Counted from the stretch's first letter, positions 7,820 through 17,952 are shown. The stretch is 64,000 nucleotides of DNA from Christensenella sp. UBA4263 (GCA_002395225.1 DGWH01000134.1:97948-161947); one strand, 5' to 3'. Made by a program: numbers and translations. The notes: generated by a model from the letters alone, not told the origin.

Positions 7820-8065
7820 GTGTATGCCTCGATCATCTGATGATTTCTTGTTTCAGTCTGCAAAAATCCGTCTGAGTACTGGAATACGGCTCTGAGAAGG
7901 ATTTATGCATTTTCAGGCAGGAATGATCCGTATAAGCTTTGTAATCCGGAATTTAAGATATCATATTTGTACAATATTGTCAATTTAACAGCGGATTTCA
8001 ATGCGAAAAAGACGACAGGAAACCAGAAAAAATCCGATGAACACAGAAAATGAAAACGTGCACGC

Positions 8066-8770
8066 TTATCGGCTGCGGCAGTTCCGGACAAATTCATCGA
8101 AAATCAGCTGGCAATGAGCATCCCTCTGCCAGGAAAACTCGGGATGAAACTGAACTCCCCAGAGAAACGCGAAGTCGGGATGGTATACCGCTTCAATGAT
8201 GCCATCCGCTGCCTCAGCCATTTTCCTGAGCCCGGGAGCCAGTGTGCGTATTGCCTGATGGTGATAGCTGTTCACGTGCATCTCACCGCCGCAAAGCCGG
8301 TAAAGCGGTGTCCCTTTTTCAATATGGATGGAATGGACGGGACGGTCATACGGAGGCTGACCGTGATGCTCGATACAGGAGGGGTGCTGTTTGGGCAGAT
8401 CCTGATATAAGGTGCCGCCCATCAGCACATTGATCAGCTGAATGCCGCGGCAGATGCCAAGAACCGGCTTCCGGTCTTTCAGCGCCTGCGCAAACAGCCG
8501 CATTTCAAACCTGTCCCGTTCCGGACAGATTTCCCCGCAGAACGGCTGCGTTTCCTCATGGTACATCTCCGGCGAAACGTCATGACCGCCGGTGAAGAGA
8601 AACCCGTCCAGATGACGTGAGAGGTCCGAAAGATCTTCAGGTTCTGCCTCAAGGGGAAGCATGACGGGCAAACCGCCGGCTTTTTGAATCCCCTTCATGT
8701 ATCCGGGGAGCATCCAGTAGGAATCCTTTTGGTAATCGACAAGCGGAACAAGACCGATGACTGGTTTCAT
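8066..8770 (-). CDS. Class-I glutamine amidotransferase-like hydrolase (peptidase C26, PuuD type)
   Basis: 234 residues from the ATG at 8770, chosen because AAGGAG lies 9 nt upstream; an in-frame start at 8797 has no ribosome binding site. The nucleophile is Cys in GICRG (~107) and the His is in QFHPE (~210); the FTGGHDVSPEMY motif typical of gamma-Glu-GABA hydrolases is present. The family removes gamma-linked glutamate from amines or peptides in the cytoplasm. There are no other putrescine-pathway genes nearby, so the substrate is open. It is transcribed away from an amino-acid ABC transporter operon. Confidence 0.88.
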   Translation of the reverse strand: MKPVIGLVPLVDYQKDSYWMLPGYMKGIQKAGGLPVMLPLEAEPEDLSDLSRHLDGFLFTGGHDVSPEMYHEETQPFCGEICPERDRFEMRLFAQALKDRKPVLGICRGIQLINVLMGGTLYQDLPKQHPSCIEHHGQPPYDRPVHSIHIEKGTPLYRLCGGEMHVNSYHHQAIRTLAPGLRKMAEAADGIIEAVYHPDFAFLWGVQFHPEFSWQRDAHCQLIFDEFVRNCRSR

Positions 8771-8889
8771 AATTGACTTCTCCTTCGCTCTGGTCATTTG
8801 TCAGCGGCCCGGATGGACTTTCTGCCGCGCTTTAATGCGAAGCGTTGATCCTTGCGCCTGTATGGCAAATGGCCGAATTGAACATGTCC

Positions 8890-8918
8890 ATTATATTTCA
8901 TCGGTCTGAGGAATGCAA
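8890..8918 (-). promoter_or_regulatory. Sigma-A promoter for the C26 hydrolase
   Basis: Minus strand TTGCAT (8918-8913), 17-bp spacer, TATAAT (8895-8890). Confidence 0.65.
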
Positions 8919-9041
8919 TGAAGATGAAATGATCGGTTTTGATAAATGCATTTTTCGAATTTACAAAAGCTAAAAAAACGTCAGAAATGATACGAAATGC
9001 AATTTTGAGCGGCCAAACATGCAAAACTGCGAAAAAACCTC

Positions 9042-9070
9042 TTGATCTTCCATCCGATCTCGGTTAAAAT
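9042..9070 (+). promoter_or_regulatory. Sigma-A promoter of the amino-acid ABC operon
   Basis: TTGATC (9042-9047), 17-bp spacer, TAAAAT (9065-9070), about 30 bp upstream of the coding start. Confidence 0.65.
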
Positions 9071-9107
9071 GTTCCTACCAAAATCATTCAAACCGGAGGA
9101 ATCGGAC

Positions 9108-9857
9108 ATGAAAAGAGTTTTGTTGGTTGGTCTGGCGCTTGTGTTTTGTTTTGCGCTGTTGACGGGTCTTGCAGAGAAGGAAGTCTATAAAATTGTCACC
9201 GATACGGCATTCCGTCCGTTTGAATATGCAGATGAAAACGGGAACATGGTCGGCATTGACATGGAGATTATGGCCGCCATTGCCAAGGATCAGGGCTTTG
9301 AATACACGATGACGGCGCTTGGCTGGGACGGATCGATTGCATCCTGTCAGGCAGGTCAGGCCGACGGCCTGATCGCAGGCGCATCCATTACGGAAGCCAG
9401 AAAAGAAAACGGCTGGATTTTCTCTGATGGATATTACAGCGCCACACAGTCCATGGCTGTTGCGCAGGGCTCCAAGATTTCCGGATTCGCGGATCTTGAA
9501 GGGAAAGCGGTTGCCGTCAAAATCGGCACCCAGAGCGCGGAATATGCAGAAAGCCTGAAAGATACCTATCATTTTACCGTGACCTTCCTTGAAAGCTCGC
9601 CGGATGTCTATCAGGCCGTCATTGGCGGTCAGGCAGCGGCCTGCTTCGATGATACCCCCATCATGGCGGACTATATCAAGTCCAACGGGGTTCCGCTTCA
9701 GCTGGTCGATGGCACCGCGAATGAAGGTGCGGAGTACGGATTTGCCGTTTTCTCATCTGAAAAACAGGAACTCGTCGATAAGTTTAATGCGGGTCTTGCC
9801 AATATCAAGGCTAATGGAACGTATGACGAGATCCTCAAGAAATATCTTGGTGAGTAA
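9108..9857 (+). CDS. Polar amino-acid ABC transporter, substrate-binding protein
   Basis: 249 residues from the ATG at 9108, which has GGAGG upstream; the frame extends to 9042 but that part overlaps the promoter. Signal peptide with hydrophobic core ~5-19. No lipobox cysteine is visible, which is unusual for a Gram-positive binding protein. The mature part is a family-3 solute-binding fold (TDTAFRPFEYADENGNMVGIDMEIMAAIA, then KIGTQSAEYAES). Such proteins capture glutamine, arginine or similar amino acids and deliver them to the permease encoded downstream. A terminator-like hairpin at 9874-9902 probably lets this gene be expressed more than the membrane genes. Confidence 0.9.
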   Translation: MKRVLLVGLALVFCFALLTGLAEKEVYKIVTDTAFRPFEYADENGNMVGIDMEIMAAIAKDQGFEYTMTALGWDGSIASCQAGQADGLIAGASITEARKENGWIFSDGYYSATQSMAVAQGSKISGFADLEGKAVAVKIGTQSAEYAESLKDTYHFTVTFLESSPDVYQAVIGGQAAACFDDTPIMADYIKSNGVPLQLVDGTANEGAEYGFAVFSSEKQELVDKFNAGLANIKANGTYDEILKKYLGE

Positions 9858-9873
9858 CGCATTTACAGTTTCC

Positions 9874-9902
9874 GAAGGCACTTCTTAAAAGTGCCTTCTT
9901 TT
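9874..9902 (+). terminator. Intra-operon attenuator/terminator
   Basis: 10-bp stem GAAGGCACTT/AAGTGCCTTC followed by TTTT, between the binding-protein and permease genes. It probably sets the excess of binding protein over transporter. Confidence 0.8.
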
Positions 9903-10022
9903 CCTGTCGGCGGCCAAATGCCGTTCCCCTATCTCAGCGGATGAACGGCGGCTAAACGGTCAGGAAGTGGCCAAAGGTCAAATCCATGCCTCATGCATAT
10001 TCCGGAAAGGAGGCACTTTCTT

Positions 10023-10703
10023 TTGTCAAAGATTCTGCTGTCGTACGGTCCCTTATTGTTCCAGGCCATGGGTCAGACCCTGCTTCTGGCTCTGTATGGT
10101 CTGTTGTTTGCCTGTGTCATCGGCATGATTGTCGGGATCATGAGTGTTCTGCACAATAAGCCCTGCAGGATAATTGCCATGATCTTTGTCAACCTGATCC
10201 GCGGTGTTCCCATGATCGTTCTGGCCTATTTTATCTACTTTGGTGTGCCCTATCTGTTCAACACCATTCTGAAGTTTGATTCCGTTACGCTCTCGGCTCT
10301 TCAGGCAGGAACGATTTGTCTTGCCTTAAACTGCGGTGCATACATGGCTGAGATTATTCGGGCCGGAATCGAATCCGTCGATATTGGTCAGATGGAAGCG
10401 GCGCGTTCGCTGGGCCTTCCCTACTGGCGGGCCATGCAGCGGGTCGTTCTGCCGCAGGCGGTTCGCACGATGATTCCCAGCATTATCAATCAGTTCATTA
10501 TCACCCTGAAAGATACGTCAATTCTTTCGGTGATCGGCTTTCCTGAACTGGTTAACACGGCCAAAAATGTGGTATCCAAAACATTTATGTCTTTCCAGAC
10601 ATGGGCAATTGTCGGACTGATGTATCTGGTGGTCATCCTGATTCTGCAGCAGGCCGCCAAGATTCTAGAAAGGAGACTGAAGCGTGGCAGGAGAAGCTTG
10701 TAA
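10023..10703 (+). CDS. Polar amino-acid ABC transporter, permease
   Basis: 226 residues from a TTG start at 10023, preferred because AAAGGAGG (10006-10013) is 9 nt upstream; an ATG at 9993 has none. Five or so membrane helices. The inner-membrane loop EAA motif is present ([22 protein letters not shown]), which docks on the ATPase. It belongs to the HisM/GlnP permease family and works as a homodimer. It overlaps the ATPase gene by 20 nt. Confidence 0.92.
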   Translation: MSKILLSYGPLLFQAMGQTLLLALYGLLFACVIGMIVGIMSVLHNKPCRIIAMIFVNLIRGVPMIVLAYFIYFGVPYLFNTILKFDSVTLSALQAGTICLALNCGAYMAEIIRAGIESVDIGQMEAARSLGLPYWRAMQRVVLPQAVRTMIPSIINQFIITLKDTSILSVIGFPELVNTAKNVVSKTFMSFQTWAIVGLMYLVVILILQQAAKILERRLKRGRRSL

Positions 10704-11433
10704 GACGGGAAAAATAAGCGTTCGGCACCTGAGGAAAAACTATGGATCCCTTGAGGTTATCCGGGATGTTTCGCTTGAGGTCTCTGAGGGGGAGGTTGTC
10801 TGTGTGATCGGGCCGAGCGGCAGCGGAAAATCGACTTTTCTGCGGTGCCTGAACCGACTTGAGGAGTGCACGGAGGGCAGCATTCTGGTAAACGGGGTCA
10901 GTATTACGGACCGTGCAGCGGACATTAACCGCATACGCCGGAATATCGGGATGGTTTTTCAGCACTTTAACCTGTTTAACAACATGAATGTCCTGAAAAA
11001 CCTGATGCTGGCCCCTGTCGACCTCAAACTGGCAACCCGGGAGGAAGCGAAGACGCTGGCCCTCAAAATGCTTGAACGGGTCGGTCTTCTGGACAAGGCG
11101 GATGCCTATCCGGATCAGCTCTCCGGCGGTCAGAAGCAGCGCGTGGCGATTGCAAGAGCGCTTTGCATGAAGCCGGAGATCATGCTTTTTGATGAACCGA
11201 CGTCGGCACTGGATCCGGAAATGGTCGGTGAGGTGCTAGAGGTCATGCGTGAACTGGCCGCGGACGGGATGACCATGGTGGTGGTGACGCATGAGATGCG
11301 TTTTGCGCACGAAGTGGCGGACCGGGTGATTTTCATGGATGACGGGCTGTTTCTTGAGGAGGGCGATCCGGAAACACTGTTTGACCATCCCCGGAATCCC
11401 CGCCTTCAGGATTTCCTCAAAAAAGTCCTGTAA
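10684..11433 (+). CDS. Polar amino-acid ABC transporter, ATP-binding protein
   Basis: 249 residues with a GTG start and an AAAGGAGA ribosome binding site. Walker A GPSGSGKS (43-50), Q-loop VFQHFNLF, signature LSGGQ (~145), Walker B IMLFDEP, and the switch His in VVTHEM. GlnQ/HisP family; it powers uptake through the permease that it overlaps. Last gene of the three-gene operon, closed by a strong terminator. Confidence 0.95.
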   Translation: MAGEACKTGKISVRHLRKNYGSLEVIRDVSLEVSEGEVVCVIGPSGSGKSTFLRCLNRLEECTEGSILVNGVSITDRAADINRIRRNIGMVFQHFNLFNNMNVLKNLMLAPVDLKLATREEAKTLALKMLERVGLLDKADAYPDQLSGGQKQRVAIARALCMKPEIMLFDEPTSALDPEMVGEVLEVMRELAADGMTMVVVTHEMRFAHEVADRVIFMDDGLFLEEGDPETLFDHPRNPRLQDFLKKVL

Positions 11434-11439
11434 AAAAAG

Positions 11440-11476
11440 CAGGAAGGCAGAACCGGATATCGGTTCTGCCTTCCTG
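11440..11476. terminator. Terminator between convergent genes
   Basis: 16-bp stem (CAGGAAGGCAGAACCG, 11440-11455, with 11461-11476) with a GATAT loop. An A-tract before it makes it usable for the minus-strand GH88/105 gene as well. Confidence 0.85.
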
Positions 11477-11497
11477 TTATGCATTTCCCGGGCGGAA

Positions 11498-12613
11498 TCA
11501 GAGGTATAATGCTTCCGTCAGCGCAAGCGCTGTCAGTGACTGACCGTAGGCCATGGGACGGATGAGGATTTCCTCGTAGTGCCGGGCATCCATCCCCACC
11601 GCGGTGCCCGCGGACACATTTCCGACGACACCATCCTTATTCACATAGGACATCAGGCCCTCGACCGCTTTTTCGGCGGCGGGCAGGAAGGAGCTGTCCA
11701 GATACCCGCAGCGAATGCCATAAAGGATGCCGGCGGCAATCGCGCCCGAGCCGGAGGTTTCGATGTAGGAATCCGGCTTGTCAAGCACGGTATGCCAGAG
11801 ACCGGACGCATCCTGCAGACGAATCAGGGCATCCACCTGATTGCGCCAGGTGGAAAGAATCGTGCGGCGGTCCGCCTCATTGAGGCAGTCTCCCATGGCA
11901 TCAAGGAACGCAACCGCTCCGTACGTGAACCAGGAGTTTCCGCGATTCCAGAAAATTCCGCCAAAGTGGTTGTTCATGGCAAAGGTCCAGCCGTGATAAA
12001 GGAGGCCGGTGTGAATATCACACAGATACCGGATGTGCAGCAGGAACTGATAAACCGCTTCCTGACACCATGCTTCGTTTCCGCACCGCTTCCCCATCTT
12101 TCCAAGGAACAGAACCGCCATGAAAAGCGTGTCGACCCAGAGCTCATCCGGATGCCGCATGACGCTGTTCCGATCGCCGAGGGCGCTGGTCAGATGTTCA
12201 AATCCGCCTTCCTTCGTCCTTGGAAGTTCATTCATGAGGAATTCCGCACGCTTGATACAGATCTTTTCCCAGTCGGGCATGCTGTAACGCTCGGTCAGAT
12301 CAAAGAGCGTCAGATAGGGAGCGGTCGTGTTAATATTGGCGCTGGGCTGCCCCTTGGTCAGATTCTCCTCCATCCAGTTCAGCAGAAAAGGATCATAGGT
12401 TTCGTTTCCGCGGGCTTTCTGCAGCTGAAGAAGACCGTAAAGACCTACGCCCTGAGGCCAGTCCCATTCCCGAATGCCAAAATCTCTGGCAATCAGGCCT
12501 TTCATCTGCTCCTCGCGCGGAGTGTCTTTATCCATTGCCATATCCGGAGCATCCAGGTTCATGAGCTTTGTAATGACCAGGTCCAGTTTCTCATTCAGTT
12601 TTTTTTTGTCCAT
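11498..12613 (-). CDS. Glycoside hydrolase family 88/105 (unsaturated rhamnogalacturonyl hydrolase-like)
   Basis: 371 residues from the ATG at 12613, which has GGAGGAG upstream; an in-frame ATG at 12640 lacks one. An (alpha/alpha)6-barrel protein with WPQGVGLYGLL, HPDELWVDTLFMAVLFLGKMG (Asp is the usual catalytic residue), NRGNSWFTYGA and ETSGSGAIAAGILYGI, all typical of YteR/YesR. No signal peptide, so it is cytoplasmic and acts on imported unsaturated oligosaccharides made by pectate or rhamnogalacturonan lyases, releasing 4-deoxy-hexenuronate by hydration. No lyase or pectin transporter is next to it. It sits alone between convergent and divergent neighbours. Confidence 0.88.
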   Translation of the reverse strand: MDKKKLNEKLDLVITKLMNLDAPDMAMDKDTPREEQMKGLIARDFGIREWDWPQGVGLYGLLQLQKARGNETYDPFLLNWMEENLTKGQPSANINTTAPYLTLFDLTERYSMPDWEKICIKRAEFLMNELPRTKEGGFEHLTSALGDRNSVMRHPDELWVDTLFMAVLFLGKMGKRCGNEAWCQEAVYQFLLHIRYLCDIHTGLLYHGWTFAMNNHFGGIFWNRGNSWFTYGAVAFLDAMGDCLNEADRRTILSTWRNQVDALIRLQDASGLWHTVLDKPDSYIETSGSGAIAAGILYGIRCGYLDSSFLPAAEKAVEGLMSYVNKDGVVGNVSAGTAVGMDARHYEEILIRPMAYGQSLTALALTEALYL

Positions 12614-13068
12614 AGAAATCTCCTCCGTATTTTTTTGCATGGCGCGGCACTGCCCCGGACCGGATCTGTCAACGGGCAGCGCGGCGGGAATAAAGCCGTT
12701 TGAAGCCAGGGCTTTCGTGTTACGGCGTGGGGAGAGGCAAAGGAACGCCTCATTGCCTCAGGAATGCCCGGATGGCTATTGATCCGGGGACCGGTGAGGT
12801 CTGCACGGCTGCCCCGGGGCATCTGCATTCTAGCACACTTTTCCTCCCGGAAAAAGGGCAAATGACAAATTTGTCGGCGGACAGGAATGCCGGTTTGATG
12901 AACGACGGAGGAGAATTGCCGCCGGTCCGGTAACGGTCTGAATCTGTCTGGTTTTACAAAATGGCACACCATCGGCTTGATTTCTGCGCTTACTCATGGT
13001 AAACTTACCCAAATGAGATGACTTTATCAGCTTATCTCGGATCTGATTATTTCTTTTTCGGAGGGGTT
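12614..13068. other. Divergent intergenic region
   Basis: 455 bp between the GH88/105 gene and the NHLM export operon. A small inverted repeat GAGGCAA...TTGCCTC is at ~12731-12756. A possible plus-strand promoter is listed separately. I see no small ORF with a good ribosome binding site here and therefore no precursor peptide for the export system on this side. Confidence 0.5.
12977..13005 (+). promoter_or_regulatory. Possible promoter of the NHLM export operon
   Basis: TTGATT (12977-12982), 17-bp spacer, TAAACT (13000-13005), ~64 bp before the first start codon. I found no clear ECF-type box here. Confidence 0.5.
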
Positions 13069-13485
13069 ATGGAGAACAAATTGTTTCGGGAGAAAAGCAT
13101 CAAGCGTATTTCTTCACCTGAACAGCTGAATGACTATCTGCACGTGACAAACCCGGGAATCTGGGCACTTTTGATCTGTGTCATTGTTCTGATGGCAGGT
13201 ATTTTTACCTGGGCATCGAAGGCATCCATCGAGAGTTTTGTCACGGGGACAGGGAGTGTCGAGTCCGGCGTACTGAAAGTCACCCTGGATCAGGTCCCGT
13301 CGGGTGTCCAGATTGAGACCGGGATGATGATTAACGTCGGCGGCAAACAGACATCCGTATCTTTCGTCGGAAAGGATGAAAACGGCAGCCTGATGGCAGG
13401 CGGAAATATTGAACTCCCGGATGGGATTTATGAGTCCCGCATCAGTTATAATCGGGTGCAGATTCTTTCGTTATTGTTTAATTGA
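13069..13485 (+). CDS. Short HlyD-like adaptor of an NHLM-type peptide export system
   Basis: 138 residues from the ATG at 13069 (GGAGGGG just upstream; the frame extends to 13018 without one). A cytoplasmic N-terminus, one membrane helix (~29-50, WALLICVIVLMAGIFTWAS), then an extracellular beta-rich part that begins like a membrane-fusion protein (IESFVTGTGSVESGVLKVTL). At 138 residues it is about half the usual length for NHLM secretion proteins and lacks the coiled-coil hairpin, so it may be a reduced form. It lies 12 bp before the C39-ABC gene, in the same operon, and presumably couples the transporters to the outside. Confidence 0.72.
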   Translation: MENKLFREKSIKRISSPEQLNDYLHVTNPGIWALLICVIVLMAGIFTWASKASIESFVTGTGSVESGVLKVTLDQVPSGVQIETGMMINVGGKQTSVSFVGKDENGSLMAGGNIELPDGIYESRISYNRVQILSLLFN

Positions 13486-13497
13486 TCGCGAGGAATT

Positions 13498-15678
13498 ATG
13501 AAACAGATGACTATTAAACAGCCGGTGGAGAAGGGATATGCCAAAGTACCGGTGATTCTTCAGATGGAAGCGCTCGAATGCGGCGCGGCTTCTCTGACGA
13601 TGATTCTGGCGTACTATGATAAATGGATACCGCTTGAACAGGTCCGTCAGGACTGCGGCGTCTCAAGAGACGGCGCGAATGCCCTCAATGTGATGAAGGC
13701 CGCGCGCAGATATGGTCTTGAGGCTAAGGGGTATCGGTATGAACTTGAGGCAATCAAAAAAGCCAGTCAGTTTCCCTGCATTATCCACTGGAATTTCAAC
13801 CATTTTGTTGTCCTTTGCGGATTCTCCGGCAACAAGGCCGTGATTAATGACCCGGCCCGAGGAAACATAAAGGTCAGCATGGAAGAGTTTGACAACGCGT
13901 TTACCGGTGTGTGCATTATGTTCCGGCCGACGGAAAGCTTTGTGCCCAGCGGACGGAGAAAGACGATTTTTGATTTCGCGGCCAAACGGCTGAAGGGTGC
14001 GATGATTCCGATCCTATTTGTGGTTCTTACCACAATTATCACGTATCTTTTTGGAATCATCAATCCTGGATTCACCCGCTTTTTCATGGATTATCTGCTG
14101 ACCGGGAAAAACCGTGAACTGCTGGTCCCCTTTGTGCTCTTTATGGCATTCTTTGCCTTCATTCAGATTGCGGTCAACTGGGCGAAAACGATTTACAGTC
14201 TTAAAATCAACAGCAAACTGGCCATCGTCGGAAACAGTACCTATATCTGGAAGATACTGAAAATGCCCCTCTCCTTCTTTTCGCAGAGGATGGCCGGCGA
14301 TATTCAGGAGAGACAGGCCACCAATGCGACCGTTGCGGAGACGCTGATTAACACCCTGGCCCCGCTGGTTCTGGACAGCTTTATGATGATCTTCTACCTG
14401 ATTGTCATGATCCGGTACAGCGTGCTCATGTCACTGATCGGCATCGGCGCCATGATGATCAACCTGTCTGTCTCCAAAATGGTGGCAGCCAAGCGGACGG
14501 AACTTTCCCGTGTCATGGTCCGGGATGAGGGAAAACTGTCCGGAACAACCGTTTCCGGCATTCAGATGATTGAAACCATTAAGTCAAGCGGTGCAGAAAA
14601 CGGTTTCTTTGAGAAGTGGTCAGGATACCATGCGGCGGTCAATGCAGGCAATGTCCGGATTACCTATATCAATGAGACGCTGGGAATTGTCCCGGTGCTC
14701 CTTTCGCTGCTGGCTGACAATGCGGTGGTCATCTGCGGTGTCTATCTGGCGATCACCGGAAATTTCACTCTTGGTATGATTACGGCGTTCCAGGGATTCC
14801 TGAATGGCTTTATGGGCCCTACGCAGAACCTGATTTCTGCCTCTGAGGAGCTGCAGGAAATGCGGGTCATGATGGAACGGATCGACGATGTCATGAACTA
14901 TCCGGATGATCCGCATTTTTCAGATGACCCCATGGACCCCAATGAGAATTACGGCAAACTGACAGGCAATATTGAACTGAAGCATGTCACTTTCGGCTAC
15001 TCTCCCCTGTCGGATCCGCTGATCCAGGATTTCAATATGAAACTGGAACCCGGGAAACGGGTGGCCTTCGTCGGCTTTTCCGGATGCGGAAAATCGACGC
15101 TTTCCAAACTGATTTCAGGTCTCTATGAACCCTGGAGCGGTGAAATCCTCTTTGACGGAAAGCCGATATCGCAGATCAACAGGAACGTATTTACCGGATC
15201 GGTCGCGGTGGTTGATCAGGAAATCACGCTCTTTGAGGATACAATCGCTGAGAACATCAAAATGTGGGATGATTCCATCGCCGATTTTGAAATGATCCTT
15301 GCGGCGAATGATGCACAGATTCACGGGGATATCATGCGCCGTGAGGGCGGTTATCAGTACCGGATCGCTGAAGGCGGACGAGATCTGTCAGGCGGACAGC
15401 GGCAGCGGCTTGAAATCGCCCGTGTACTGGCTCAGGATCCCACGATTCTGATCATGGATGAGGCAACCTCGGCCCTGGATGCAAAAACGGAGTATGATCT
15501 TGTGCGTGCGGTAAAAGACCGCGGAATCACCTGCATCGTCATCGCGCACCGTCTTTCCACGATCCGTGACTGTGATGAGATTATCGTCCTGGATCACGGC
15601 CGGGTAATTGAACGCGGAACACATGATGAACTCTATAAAAAAGGCGGAGCATACGCCCAGATGATTGCCAGCGATTAA
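13498..15678 (+). CDS. NHLM/NHLP-type bacteriocin exporter with C39 peptidase (peptidase-permease-ATPase)
   Basis: 726 residues. An N-terminal C39 peptidase (Gln22 oxyanion residue, Cys28 in ALECGAASL, His102 in NHFVVL, Asp118 in INDPARG), six membrane helices (~160-460), and an ABC ATPase (Walker A GFSGCGKS ~527, signature LSGGQRQRLEIAR, Walker B ILIMDEATSALD). All catalytic residues are intact. The family cuts leader peptides after a double-glycine-like site and exports the core. It is paired with a second ABC half-transporter 15 bp downstream, the hallmark of the nitrile-hydratase-leader (NHLM) export systems. A candidate substrate, the 64-residue product at 17997, is encoded at the end of the same cluster. 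Confidence 0.93.
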   Translation: MKQMTIKQPVEKGYAKVPVILQMEALECGAASLTMILAYYDKWIPLEQVRQDCGVSRDGANALNVMKAARRYGLEAKGYRYELEAIKKASQFPCIIHWNFNHFVVLCGFSGNKAVINDPARGNIKVSMEEFDNAFTGVCIMFRPTESFVPSGRRKTIFDFAAKRLKGAMIPILFVVLTTIITYLFGIINPGFTRFFMDYLLTGKNRELLVPFVLFMAFFAFIQIAVNWAKTIYSLKINSKLAIVGNSTYIWKILKMPLSFFSQRMAGDIQERQATNATVAETLINTLAPLVLDSFMMIFYLIVMIRYSVLMSLIGIGAMMINLSVSKMVAAKRTELSRVMVRDEGKLSGTTVSGIQMIETIKSSGAENGFFEKWSGYHAAVNAGNVRITYINETLGIVPVLLSLLADNAVVICGVYLAITGNFTLGMITAFQGFLNGFMGPTQNLISASEELQEMRVMMERIDDVMNYPDDPHFSDDPMDPNENYGKLTGNIELKHVTFGYSPLSDPLIQDFNMKLEPGKRVAFVGFSGCGKSTLSKLISGLYEPWSGEILFDGKPISQINRNVFTGSVAVVDQEITLFEDTIAENIKMWDDSIADFEMILAANDAQIHGDIMRREGGYQYRIAEGGRDLSGGQRQRLEIARVLAQDPTILIMDEATSALDAKTEYDLVRAVKDRGITCIVIAHRLSTIRDCDEIIVLDHGRVIERGTHDELYKKGGAYAQMIASD

Positions 15679-15693
15679 GAAAGGATTTGACTG

Positions 15694-17883
15694 ATGAGTT
15701 GGTTTGATAAGCAAATCCGTCAGCGCAACGAAAGCGATCAGGGTCAGTTTGAGGATGCCATATTTGAAATGGCATCGGTTGTCTGGGGACGTTCGAGAGC
15801 CAGTGCTTTCGCAGACAAACAGACTCTGACAAAAGCGGCGATGGATGAAATTGTCAAGTATTTCCATTTTAAGCCTCATGATATTCCGGAGACCATCACA
15901 GATCCCGATGAGCAGCTGGAACACTGCATGCGTCCGTTTGGCATCATGCACAGGAATGTGCGCCTGACAGAGGGCTGGTACAAGGATGCCTATGGGCCGA
16001 TGCTGGCCAAACGGACAGATACAGATACCTGGGTTGCGCTTCTTCCGGGAAAGGTTAAGGGATATACCTATTTTGACCAGGAGAGCGGAGAAGCCAAACA
16101 GATTAACCACAGCAATGTCAAGCTGTTTGCAGAGGATGCCATCTGTTTTTACAAGCCCCTTCCGCAGAAAGCCATCGGCATTCCCGATCTGATCATGTAC
16201 ATGAAAGACTGCTTTTCCCTGAGTGACTTTCTGCACCTGATCGTAATTACGCTGATTCTGACACTGGCCGGAATGCTGCTGCCCAGAATCACGTATCTTC
16301 TGACCAGCCTGGTTTACCGGAGCGGCAGCATTCCCCTGCTCATTCATACAGCCGTTTTCGTGGTGATTACACTGGTTGCCCAGCAGGCGATTGCCATCAT
16401 CCGTGCCCTGACCATGAACCGCATCGAAACGAAAACCCGTTTAAGTGTCGAGGCGGCGATTATGATGCGGCTTCTTTCCCTTCCGGCGTCCTTTTTCAGG
16501 AATTATTCCTCAGGTGAACTGAGCAGCAGAATGCGGTCCGTCAATAATCTTTGCAATGTGATCCTGGGGAGCGGCATTTCGGTAGGTCTTACCTCGCTGT
16601 TTTCCCTGATGCATATCAAGCAGTTTTTTACCTTTGCGCCGGTGCTTTCCGTCCCTGCGCTTCTCATTGTCCTGACCACCATTGCGGTCAGCTCCATTTC
16701 CTCGATCATGCAGGTGAAGATCACCCAGCAGATGATGCAGAACGAGGCCAAAGAATCCGGAATGACCTTTTCGATGATCAATGGAATTGCCAAGATTAAG
16801 CTGGCCGGCGCCGAGAAACGCTTTTTTGCCCGGTGGGCAAAGACCTATGCCAAAAGCGCCGAGCTGAAATACAATCCCCCGATGTTTCTTAAGATCAACT
16901 CCGTTCTGATCTCTGCGATTTCACTGGGCGGCACCATTGTTCTGTACTACCTGGCGGCGAGCAGCGGCGTTGAACCGGCAAAATACATGGCGTTCAATGC
17001 CTCCTATGCCATTGTCATGGCGGCTTTTTCAGATCTTGCCCGGGTAGCGCTGACGGTTGCCCAGGTGAAGCCGATTCTCAATATGGCAGAACCGATTCTC
17101 AAGGCGACGCCTGAAATTGCGGAAAACAAGGAAATTCCTACCCGGATTTCCGGCGGCATTGAACTGAATAATGTTTCGTTCCGTTATACGGACACCTCGC
17201 CATGGATTGTGGATGACATGGACCTGAAAATCAAGCCGGGCGAATATGTGGCACTCGTCGGCCGGACCGGCTGCGGGAAGAGCACGCTGATCCGTCTTCT
17301 GCTGGGCTTTGAAAAGCCCCAGAAAGGTGCCATTTATTATGACGGGAAAGATATGAACTCGCTGGATCTTCGTGCACTGCGAAAGAAAATCGGTGTTGTC
17401 ACGCAGGATGGTCATCTCTTCCAGGGAGATATTTATTCAAACATTGTCATTTCCAATCCCCAGCTGCTGCTGGAGGATGCCTGGGAGGCGGCAGAAATTG
17501 CCAGCATTGCCGATGATATCCGGGCGATGCCGATGGGCATGCATACGCTGATCAGTGAAGGCGGCGGCGGCATCAGCGGCGGCCAGAAACAGCGGCTGAT
17601 GATTGCCCGTGCGGTGGCGACAAAGCCAAAGCTGCTTCTTCTTGACGAGGCCACCTCGGCGCTTGACAATATCACACAGAAACATGTGGCAGAAGCGCTG
17701 GACAAGCTGAAATGTACGCGAATTGTCATTGCGCATCGTCTCTCAACGATTCAGCACTGCGATCGTATTCTTGTGCTGGATCACGGCAAGATTGTCGAAG
17801 ATGGAACCTACGAGCAGCTGATTGCTGCCGGCGGAACATTTGCGGATCTGGTTGCCCGTCAGCGCCTGGATACGGGTGCATAG
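15694..17883 (+). CDS. NHLM-type bacteriocin export ABC transporter, second permease-ATPase subunit
   Basis: 729 residues. An extra N-terminal region (~1-165) without peptidase residues, typical of the second NHLM subunit, then membrane helices (~175-450), then an ATPase with Walker A GRTGCGKS (~523), signature ISGGQKQRLMIAR and Walker B LLLLDEATSALD. It probably forms a heterodimer with the C39 partner encoded upstream. AAAGGA is upstream of the ATG. There is no terminator after it, so transcription probably continues into the small peptide and sigma factor genes. Confidence 0.92.
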   Translation: MSWFDKQIRQRNESDQGQFEDAIFEMASVVWGRSRASAFADKQTLTKAAMDEIVKYFHFKPHDIPETITDPDEQLEHCMRPFGIMHRNVRLTEGWYKDAYGPMLAKRTDTDTWVALLPGKVKGYTYFDQESGEAKQINHSNVKLFAEDAICFYKPLPQKAIGIPDLIMYMKDCFSLSDFLHLIVITLILTLAGMLLPRITYLLTSLVYRSGSIPLLIHTAVFVVITLVAQQAIAIIRALTMNRIETKTRLSVEAAIMMRLLSLPASFFRNYSSGELSSRMRSVNNLCNVILGSGISVGLTSLFSLMHIKQFFTFAPVLSVPALLIVLTTIAVSSISSIMQVKITQQMMQNEAKESGMTFSMINGIAKIKLAGAEKRFFARWAKTYAKSAELKYNPPMFLKINSVLISAISLGGTIVLYYLAASSGVEPAKYMAFNASYAIVMAAFSDLARVALTVAQVKPILNMAEPILKATPEIAENKEIPTRISGGIELNNVSFRYTDTSPWIVDDMDLKIKPGEYVALVGRTGCGKSTLIRLLLGFEKPQKGAIYYDGKDMNSLDLRALRKKIGVVTQDGHLFQGDIYSNIVISNPQLLLEDAWEAAEIASIADDIRAMPMGMHTLISEGGGGISGGQKQRLMIARAVATKPKLLLLDEATSALDNITQKHVAEALDKLKCTRIVIAHRLSTIQHCDRILVLDHGKIVEDGTYEQLIAAGGTFADLVARQRLDTGA

Positions 17884-17952
17884 TTTTTCCGTATGTTACT
17901 GCCAGAGGACGCCTCTGATTCGTATATACAGTCAGAAAAACGTTCCATCTGG

